Source: SABY01 sp964612515 | GTDB taxonomy: Bacteria; Bacteroidota; Bacteroidia; Bacteroidales; 4484-276 | Length of the DNA: 10,442 nt | Direction: 5' to 3' | NCBI GenBank assembly: GCA_964612515.1 | Contig: CAZTCX010000134.1 | Span: 1-10,442 of the forward strand | Shown here: in pieces, positions 1-5,170 of the stretch | Layout of the letters: every line of letters starts with the position of its first letter | Position numbering within the stretch: position 1 is the first letter of the stretch | The notes under the pieces: generated by a model | What the model saw: the letters and a program-made list of their open reading frames with translations, nothing else | The model's database searches: none | Told to the model about the DNA's origin: nothing | Program-made: the position numbers and the translations under genes

Positions 1-155
1 ACCGAAGGGAGAAATCTATTTCACAAAAACATTATCATTAATACCATAACTTTAGGGTACTGAAAATGATTCTGTCATATCGTTTTACGTTGACCGTTTT
101 CACGATCTGAAGACTCGAAACGTCAAATAAAAAAATCCTACGATTCAAAAACATA

Positions 156-163
156 TATATTTG
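156..163 (+). promoter_or_regulatory. Bacteroidetes -7 promoter box for the tRNA-Leu gene
   Basis: TATATTTG is a perfect match to the Bacteroidetes primary-sigma -7 consensus TAnnTTTG. It ends 11 bases before the tRNA 5' end, so transcription would begin close to the mature tRNA. No TTG-type -33 element is visible at the expected distance, because the upstream stretch is A-rich. The rest of positions 1-155 shows no convincing coding sequence. Confidence 0.65.
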
Positions 164-174
164 CAGCCCCAAAC

Positions 175-259
175 GCGGATGTGGCGAAATTGGTAGACGC
201 GCCAGACTTAGGATCTGGTGTCGAAAGACGTGTGGGTTCGAGTCCCTTCATCCGCACCA
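175..259 (+). tRNA. tRNA-Leu (anticodon UAG)
   Basis: This is a complete class II tRNA. The acceptor stem is 175-181 paired with 249-255, the discriminator is A256, and CCA is encoded at 257-259. The anticodon stem is 202-206/214-218, with a seven-base loop holding TAG at 209-211, which reads CUA-type leucine codons. The long variable arm has a GTC-GAAA-GAC hairpin (220-229), as expected for leucine. The T loop TTCGAGT lies at 237-243. The T stem has one T-T mismatch and one G-T pair near its base, a slight weakness that does not suggest a pseudogene. A promoter box lies upstream and an intrinsic terminator downstream, so it appears to be a single-tRNA transcription unit. Confidence 0.97.
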
Positions 260-276
260 AAGTTTTTGATTAAAAG

Positions 277-308
277 ACCCTCAATGAACAAATTGAGGGT
301 TTTGTTTT
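277..308 (+). terminator. Rho-independent terminator after tRNA-Leu
   Basis: ACCCTCAAT (277-285) pairs perfectly with ATTGAGGGT (292-300) around a six-base loop, giving a 9-bp stem. A T-rich tail (TTTTGTTTT) follows. The A-run before the stem can extend the pairing into the T tract. It lies 17 bases after the encoded CCA and should separate the tRNA from the gene starting at 328. Confidence 0.88.
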
Positions 309-327
309 AATATTAAAAAAGATAAAA

Positions 328-798
328 ATGACGACCGCTGAAAAATGTAGCTATGCGCGAAAGCAATTTGCCGGCGAACTCAACTGTGCGCAATCGGTGT
401 TGAGCGCTTACGCTCAAGAGCTGGGTCTGTCGCGCGACGAACTGGAGCGACTGGGTTCAGCGCTGGGCGGCGGCATGGGCGAAGGCGAAGTATGCGGAGC
501 AGTTTCAGCAGCACTTCTGGTGTTGGGCATGAAACTCGGTCATACACAAAATACGCCTGACCAGAAGCCAGTGGTGCATGCTGCTGCAGAGGATTTCAAG
601 GCGAAGTTCCTCCAAAGATATCATTCACTGCGTTGTAAGGAGCTGATTGGATTTCAGCTAAAAAATGTTACCGAACTACGGCAGGCTTACGCTGAAAATA
701 TTTTTGATAATCAATGCTCCGACTACATCTGCACAGCAATTTCGCTGATAGATGAAATGGATAGCAAAGTATGGATGAGTAAGCCTGGAAATGTTTAA
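328..798 (+). CDS. C_GCAxxG_C_C family putative redox-active protein
   Basis: This 156-residue protein is about the usual length for the C_GCAxxG_C_C family, small proteins with four conserved cysteines thought to be redox-active or metal-binding but without an assigned reaction. The visible landmarks are NCAQSVL (Cys20), a glycine-rich GGGMGEG segment leading into CGAVSAALLVLG (Cys56), RCKELIG (Cys103) and a C-terminal CSDYIC (Cys130, with an extra Cys135). Cys7 is another non-core cysteine. The family hallmark CGAxxG reads CGAVSA here, so the last glycine is alanine. There is no signal peptide, so it is probably cytoplasmic. ATG 328 follows an A-rich leader with no Shine-Dalgarno sequence. 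The gene sits just after the tRNA terminator, and no perfect promoter box was found for it. Family assignment is confident; function is unknown. Confidence 0.87.
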   Translation: MTTAEKCSYARKQFAGELNCAQSVLSAYAQELGLSRDELERLGSALGGGMGEGEVCGAVSAALLVLGMKLGHTQNTPDQKPVVHAAAEDFKAKFLQRYHSLRCKELIGFQLKNVTELRQAYAENIFDNQCSDYICTAISLIDEMDSKVWMSKPGNV

Positions 799-863
799 TC
801 ACAGCAAAAGCAACCCAGTCTGCAACGGATAGAAATCGTAATAATCCAAAGGTTAAGCACAGA

Positions 864-892
864 TTGGGGTAAGAACTTTTATAGTACTTTTG
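864..892 (+). promoter_or_regulatory. Promoter of the tig (clpP clpX) cluster
   Basis: TACTTTTG at 885-892 matches TAnnTTTG exactly, and TTG at 864-866 lies 18 bases upstream, within the TTG-N17-23-TAnnTTTG spacing reported for Bacteroidetes. Transcription would start near 897-900, giving a 5' leader of about 20 bases before ATG 920. The box also shows that the in-frame TTG at 890 cannot be the start codon, since it would lie upstream of the transcription start. Confidence 0.75.
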
Positions 893-919
893 CCTCCCAA
901 AATAGAAAAAACTGACTAC

Positions 920-2386
920 ATGAACATTACACACGAAACTGCTGGCGCCCTGAGTGGAGTCATCAAAATGGAGATTAACCAGGAAGATTATCAGGAGCAA
1001 TACCAGAAGGAACTGCGCGACCTCAGGCGCAAAGCCGTTATGCCAGGATTCCGCACAGGCAAGGTTCCCGCAAGTATTATCGAGAAAAAATATGGCACCG
1101 CCATACTCGTTGAAGAGGTGAATAAAGTAGTTTCGACCTCACTCGAAAACTACATCCGCGACAACAATCTCAACTTATTGGGCTACCCGCTGGCACGTCA
1201 GGATGACACAAATGTAGATTTTACGCGCGATCGTAATTTTGTCTTTTCTTTTGATGTCGCCTTCATTCCAGAAGTAAACGTCGATCTCGACGCCCTCGAT
1301 CCCATCGAAAACTATGACGTAATTATCGACGATGCCGCACTGCAACCTTTCATCGAAAGAGGCCTCGACGAACATGGAAAGTTTATCGAAAAAGAAACCA
1401 TTGAAACCGGCGACTCGATAGAAGTTCAGATCGATGAACTTGACACGAATGGCCAAATTAATAAAGATGGGATTTCCAAAAAAACAAGGATATTATTAGA
1501 CACCATCACGGACGAAAGCTTCCGCCAGAAGTTATTAGGCAGCAAAGTTGGCACATCGTTCAACTTCGATCCTTTAAAAATTACGGAAGGTCCGGATGCC
1601 GCTGCTGCCATGCTCGGAATAGATAAAGAAGAAGCTGAAAAGATTTCCGGTGATTTCAGTATGGAGATTTTAAAAATAGAGAAGTATGAACCTGCCGAAC
1701 TCAACGAAGAGTTCTTTAATACCGTTTTCCCCAATGCACAACTCAACACCGAAGAGGAGTTCAAAGAACGTTTGCGTCAGGAGGTGAAGAGCTATTATGA
1801 CAACGACAGCAAACAGATTTTTGCGCGTCGTGCCTTCGATCAACTTATCGAAATTAACGATTTACAACTTCCCGACGAATTTCTGAAAAAATGGCTCTTT
1901 GCTAATAATGACGGCAAATTGGCCATGGATGAAATCGAGAAGAACTATGGCGATTATCACGCCGCTATGAAGATGCAGTTGGTGCAGGATGCATTGATGA
2001 AAAAATATCCTGCCATAGCCGTCAGCGAGCATGATGTCCGATCTGAAATTATGAATCAGTTCCGCAAGTATTTTATGGCTGCAGGTGGAGCAGGTAATGA
2101 TGACGAAGAACTCGAGAAGCAACTGATAATGCTTGCCGACAACTACATGGAAAAGAACAAGGAAGAAGTGCGCCGCACGCACGATAATCTATACAACGAC
2201 CGGATTGCTAACTTGATGATCGAACATGTGAAGCAAACAAAGGTAGGAGTAACTCCTGAAGAGCTAAAAGCAAAAGTAGCCAGTCTTGAAGAATCATCTG
2301 AAGGCCACGATCACGATCATCATCATGAGCATGACCATGATCATAAACATGAACAAGATTCAGAACACGGTGACGACGGCAAATAA
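920..2386 (+). CDS. tig: Trigger factor (ribosome-associated chaperone) with His-rich tail
   Basis: Trigger factor binds the ribosome near the exit tunnel and shields nascent chains. From ATG 920 the protein has 488 residues, somewhat longer than the roughly 430 of E. coli. The N-terminal ribosome-binding domain carries the signature GFRTGKVP at residues 43-50, the same position as in E. coli. Residues about 155-255 occupy the FKBP-like prolyl-isomerase position but lack the recognisable aromatic and IPGFE-type pocket residues, so isomerase activity is doubtful. Residues about 258-445 form the helical substrate-binding arms. The last 28 residues (461-488) contain ten histidines mixed with Asp and Glu, a likely metal-binding tail. 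An in-frame TTG at 890 was rejected as start because it lies within the promoter box. clpP follows after 57 bp and clpX after that, a common bacterial order. Confidence 0.95.
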   Translation: MNITHETAGALSGVIKMEINQEDYQEQYQKELRDLRRKAVMPGFRTGKVPASIIEKKYGTAILVEEVNKVVSTSLENYIRDNNLNLLGYPLARQDDTNVDFTRDRNFVFSFDVAFIPEVNVDLDALDPIENYDVIIDDAALQPFIERGLDEHGKFIEKETIETGDSIEVQIDELDTNGQINKDGISKKTRILLDTITDESFRQKLLGSKVGTSFNFDPLKITEGPDAAAAMLGIDKEEAEKISGDFSMEILKIEKYEPAELNEEFFNTVFPNAQLNTEEEFKERLRQEVKSYYDNDSKQIFARRAFDQLIEINDLQLPDEFLKKWLFANNDGKLAMDEIEKNYGDYHAAMKMQLVQDALMKKYPAIAVSEHDVRSEIMNQFRKYFMAAGGAGNDDEELEKQLIMLADNYMEKNKEEVRRTHDNLYNDRIANLMIEHVKQTKVGVTPEELKAKVASLEESSEGHDHDHHHEHDHDHKHEQDSEHGDDGK

Positions 2387-2443
2387 GGAACTTGAACATT
2401 TGCAAAAAGCAATGGTTTTAAGAACAAATTAACACAAGAAACA

Positions 2444-3124
2444 ATGATGTATTCAACCGAAGATTTTAATAAATATGCCGTGAAGCACCGCGGTATCAGC
2501 AGCATGTCGCTGCACAAATACACCTCAGCATTTACCAACTACATTTCACCGACGATTATAGAGGAGCGCCAGCTCAACGTGGCCCAAATGGACGTCTTTT
2601 CGCGACTGATGATGGACCGCATCATTTTCCTGGGCGTTCCCATCGACGACTATGTGGCGAACATCGTACAGGCACAGCTCCTTTATCTGGAATCCGCCGA
2701 TTCGTCGAAAGACATACAAGTCTATCTCAACACTCCAGGCGGCTCCGTGTATGCCGGACTCGGCATCTACGACACCATGCAATACATCGGCAGCGATGTG
2801 GCAACTATCTGCACCGGCATGGCCGCTTCGATGGGCGCTATTTTGTTGTGCGCCGGACAGGTTGGCAAACGCACTGCCCTCAAGCACTCGCGCATCCTCA
2901 TCCATCAACCCATGGGTGGCGCGCAGGGACAAGCTTCCGACATCGAAATCACGGCACGTGAGATTTTGAAATTAAAAAATGAGCTTTACGAAATCATCGC
3001 CAAACACAGCAATCAGGATGTCGAAAAAATATGGAAAGACGCCGATCGCGACTACTGGCTCACCTCGCAGGAAGCCAAAGATTACGGTATGATAGACGAA
3101 GTACTCGACCGCAGCAAAAAGTAA
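2444..3124 (+). CDS. clpP: ATP-dependent Clp protease proteolytic subunit ClpP
   Basis: ClpP is the serine peptidase that forms the tetradecameric chamber of ClpXP. This 226-residue protein has the complete triad: Ser129 in GMAASMGA, His154 in ILIHQPMGG and Asp203 in DRDYWLTSQEA. The spacings between these residues (25 and 49) are identical to E. coli. The N-terminus is about 18 residues longer than E. coli up to the serine and probably includes a propeptide. The axial-loop region reads IIEERQLNVAQMDVFSRL instead of the proteobacterial pattern with TSRGER. Translation starts at one of two adjacent ATGs (2444 or 2447), and there is no Shine-Dalgarno sequence. It lies 57 bp after tig and 40 bp before clpX, so an operon is likely. 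A one-mismatch -7 box (AACATTTG, 2395-2402) could give extra transcription. Confidence 0.97.
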   Translation: MMYSTEDFNKYAVKHRGISSMSLHKYTSAFTNYISPTIIEERQLNVAQMDVFSRLMMDRIIFLGVPIDDYVANIVQAQLLYLESADSSKDIQVYLNTPGGSVYAGLGIYDTMQYIGSDVATICTGMAASMGAILLCAGQVGKRTALKHSRILIHQPMGGAQGQASDIEITAREILKLKNELYEIIAKHSNQDVEKIWKDADRDYWLTSQEAKDYGMIDEVLDRSKK

Positions 3125-3147
3125 TGCGGAATTCTTTTTTAATAAAA

Positions 3148-3155
3148 AATATTTG
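3148..3155 (+). promoter_or_regulatory. Possible weak internal promoter ahead of clpX
   Basis: AATATTTG differs from TAnnTTTG only at the first base and lies 9 bases before the clpX ATG. No -33 TTG is evident, and the region is generally A/T-rich, so a chance match is quite possible. If used, it would give a nearly leaderless clpX transcript. Confidence 0.22.
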
Positions 3156-3164
3156 TAACTGATA

Positions 3165-4397
3165 ATGGCCAAACAAACCGATAAATGCTCTTTTTGCGGA
3201 AGAAGCAGAAATGAAACCGGGATGCTCATCATGGGCATCAACGGCAACATCTGCAACGAATGCGTGGAACAAGCCAACGCTATTCTGCAGGAAGATGGCA
3301 AGATTTCGCATAAAAGTAACGCCAAATTAAAAATTCCAAAGCCCACCGAGATCAAACAATTTCTTGATCAATATGTCATTGGTCAGGAAGAATCAAAACG
3401 CGTACTTTCGGTGGCGGTTTACAACCATTACAAGCGCATCGACCAGAAAAAGCAAAGCGAAGAAGATGATGTGGAGATCGAAAAGTCGAACATCGTCATC
3501 GTGGGCGAAACAGGAACCGGCAAAACGCTGATGGCACGTACCATCGCACGCATGCTCAAAGTTCCTTTTGCCATTGCTGATGCCACCATTCTCACCGAAG
3601 CAGGCTACGTGGGCGAAGACGTCGAGAGCATACTCTCCAGGCTACTCATGGCCGCCAATTATGATGTGCAGGCCGCCGAGCGGGGTATCGTTTTTATAGA
3701 TGAAATCGACAAGATCGCCCGCAAGAGCGACAACCCGTCCATCACCCGCGACGTGTCAGGCGAAGGCGTGCAACAGGCGCTGCTCAAGTTGCTTGAAGGC
3801 TCCATCGTAAATGTTCCGCCCCAGGGCGGCCGCAAGCATCCCGAGCAGAAATACATGCAGGTAAACACACAAAATATCCTCTTCATTGCCGGCGGCGCCT
3901 TCGATGGCATCGAAAAGATTATTGCTTCGCGCATGCGTACCAACGTGGTCGGTTACAACATCGAAAAAGAGACCGAAACCATCGACAAGAGCAACCTACT
4001 GCAATACATCGCACCGCCCGACCTGAAAAAGTTTGGATTGATTCCCGAGATTGTTGGCCGTATGCCCGTGGTGTCGTTCCTCAGTCCACTGGATGTAGTT
4101 GCATTAAAACGTATCCTTACAGAGCCCAAAAATGCGCTCACCAAGCAGTTCATCCGGCTATTCCACATCGACGGTATCGAACTCACCTTCACGGATGAAT
4201 CGTTGGATTACATTGTCGAGAAAGCCATTGAGTTCAAATTAGGCGCCCGCGGACTGCGCTCTATCGTGGAAGCTATCCTGACGGATGCCATGTTTGAGCT
4301 GCCCGATAAAAAGAATGTCAAAAAGCTTGAAGTTACCCGCGAATACGCAGAGCAATACCTTCAAAGTAAAAGCTTTGCACGCATGCGGGTAGCGTAG
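3165..4397 (+). CDS. clpX: ATP-dependent Clp protease ATP-binding subunit ClpX
   Basis: ClpX is the hexameric AAA+ unfoldase that delivers substrates to ClpP. The 410-residue protein is near the usual length. The N-terminal zinc-binding domain has Cys8, Cys11, Cys30 and Cys33. The AAA+ module shows Walker A GETGTGKT (114-121), the pore loop GYVG (147-150), Walker B IVFIDEID (175-182), the RKH pore motif (223-225), an arginine finger in LIPEIVGRMPV (Arg299) and sensor 2 in GARGLRS (Arg362). The ClpP-docking loop reads VGY at 262-264, where E. coli has IGF. There is no Shine-Dalgarno sequence before ATG 3165. It is 40 bp after clpP, consistent with cotranscription and balanced supply of the two ClpXP subunits. 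No clear terminator follows it. Confidence 0.97.
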   Translation: MAKQTDKCSFCGRSRNETGMLIMGINGNICNECVEQANAILQEDGKISHKSNAKLKIPKPTEIKQFLDQYVIGQEESKRVLSVAVYNHYKRIDQKKQSEEDDVEIEKSNIVIVGETGTGKTLMARTIARMLKVPFAIADATILTEAGYVGEDVESILSRLLMAANYDVQAAERGIVFIDEIDKIARKSDNPSITRDVSGEGVQQALLKLLEGSIVNVPPQGGRKHPEQKYMQVNTQNILFIAGGAFDGIEKIIASRMRTNVVGYNIEKETETIDKSNLLQYIAPPDLKKFGLIPEIVGRMPVVSFLSPLDVVALKRILTEPKNALTKQFIRLFHIDGIELTFTDESLDYIVEKAIEFKLGARGLRSIVEAILTDAMFELPDKKNVKKLEVTREYAEQYLQSKSFARMRVA

Positions 4398-4458
4398 TCT
4401 TCTGCCTTTTTACACAGCCGTTTCACAACCGCCTCAAATATTCGGCTCGTTTGTTGCG

Positions 4459-4466
4459 TTATTTTG
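4459..4466 (+). promoter_or_regulatory. Possible promoter for the DUF4294 gene
   Basis: TTATTTTG matches TAnnTTTG at all fixed positions but the second, and ends 19 bases before ATG 4486. A -33 TTG at suitable spacing is not seen. The 88-bp gap after clpX has no visible terminator, so readthrough from clpX is an alternative source of transcript. Confidence 0.3.
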
Positions 4467-4485
4467 CATTAAAAAAAACCATTTT

Positions 4486-5070
4486 ATGCGAAATATACTT
4501 CTTGTCATATTTGTAGTTTTCGCCGCAACCCCACTGCTGCACGCGCAGGAATCAAAATATCATTACCTCCCGATTCGTATCGTTGATGGCGATACACTTC
4601 CCTACATAAACCTTGCACCTGTTGAGGTTTTCGATTTTCGGGTACTAAAAAGCAAGCAAGAGATCCGTCGCAACAACAAGCTCATCTACAACGTAAAAAA
4701 AGTATATCCCTGGGCAAAACTCGCCGGACAAAAGCTTGTAGAATACGAAACGGTGCTCAGCCACGTAAAGAGCGATCGCGAAAAGCGCCAAATCATGAAA
4801 GAAATTGAGAAGCAGGTTCAGAACGAATATGGCGGGGAGCTGCGCAAACTAACCTTCAGTCAGGGGAAAATCCTCATAAAACTCATCGACCGCGAAACCG
4901 GAAACTCCAGCTATGACCTCGTGGAAGATTTCCGGGGCGTTTTTGTTGCCTTCTTTTACCAATCCTTTGCCCGTGTATTTGGTTACAATCTCAAGGTAAC
5001 TTACGATCCGGAGGGCGAAGACCGCAACATCGAAATCATCGTGCGCATGATCGAGAGCGGGATGATTTAA
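4486..5070 (+). CDS. DUF4294 family exported protein
   Basis: This 194-residue protein belongs to the DUF4294 family, found in Bacteroidetes and of unknown function. An N-terminal signal peptide is clear: a short basic start, a hydrophobic core at residues 4-18 and a probable cleavage after LHA (residue 20). The export route suggests a periplasmic or envelope location. Family-like features are the DGDTLPYINL segment (34-43), NVKKVYPWAKLA (69-80), an Arg/Lys/Glu-rich helical stretch (about 93-117), and the conserved block SQGKILIKLIDRETGNSSYD (125-144) followed by a hydrophobic segment near 151-168 (FFYQSFARVFG). No catalytic motif can be assigned. It lies 88 bp downstream of clpX and ends at a convergent junction. 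Family recognition is good; the link with ClpXP is only positional. Confidence 0.85.
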   Translation: MRNILLVIFVVFAATPLLHAQESKYHYLPIRIVDGDTLPYINLAPVEVFDFRVLKSKQEIRRNNKLIYNVKKVYPWAKLAGQKLVEYETVLSHVKSDREKRQIMKEIEKQVQNEYGGELRKLTFSQGKILIKLIDRETGNSSYDLVEDFRGVFVAFFYQSFARVFGYNLKVTYDPEGEDRNIEIIVRMIESGMI

Positions 5071-5074
5071 TGCG

Positions 5075-5151
5075 TTACGGGTTACGGGTTGCGGGTTACA
5101 AATCACGATTAACAAATAACAAATAACGATTAACCAATAACGATTAACGAT
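5075..5151. repeat. Degenerate heptanucleotide tandem repeat, 11 phased units
   Basis: The convergent intergenic region is made of consecutive 7-bp units in unbroken register: TTACGGG twice, TTGCGGG, TTACAAA, TCACGAT, TAACAAA twice, TAACGAT, TAACCAA, TAACGAT twice. The cytosine at unit position 4 is invariant, position 1 is always T, and position 3 is A in all but one unit. The left units are G-rich and the right units A/T-rich, so the array looks like two related sub-arrays joined. It contains no open reading frame or obvious hairpin and fills most of the 100 bp between the two stop codons. Confidence 0.85.
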
Positions 5152-5170
5152 TGCAAACCTCGAACATCAC

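Noticed and set aside
92..124. Imperfect inverted repeat upstream of the tRNA
   Set aside because: GAC-GTTT pairs with AAAC-GTC only with a bulged C and an 18-base loop, and the following sequence is A-rich rather than T-rich, so it is not a credible plus-strand terminator or regulatory hairpin.
890..919. In-frame TTG start extending trigger factor by ten residues
   Set aside because: The TTG lies inside the TACTTTTG promoter box, upstream of the expected transcription start, and the N-terminus from ATG 920 places GFRTGKVP exactly where E. coli has it.
2303..2362. CAT/GAT-rich stretch at the tig 3' end as a microsatellite
   Set aside because: The bases follow from alternating His, Asp and Glu codons and are not a regular unit repeat; the signal is at protein level.
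5075..5151. CRISPR array or replication-origin iterons
   Set aside because: The units are only 7 bp with no spacers, no cas genes are present, and there is no DnaA-box cluster or replication gene nearby.
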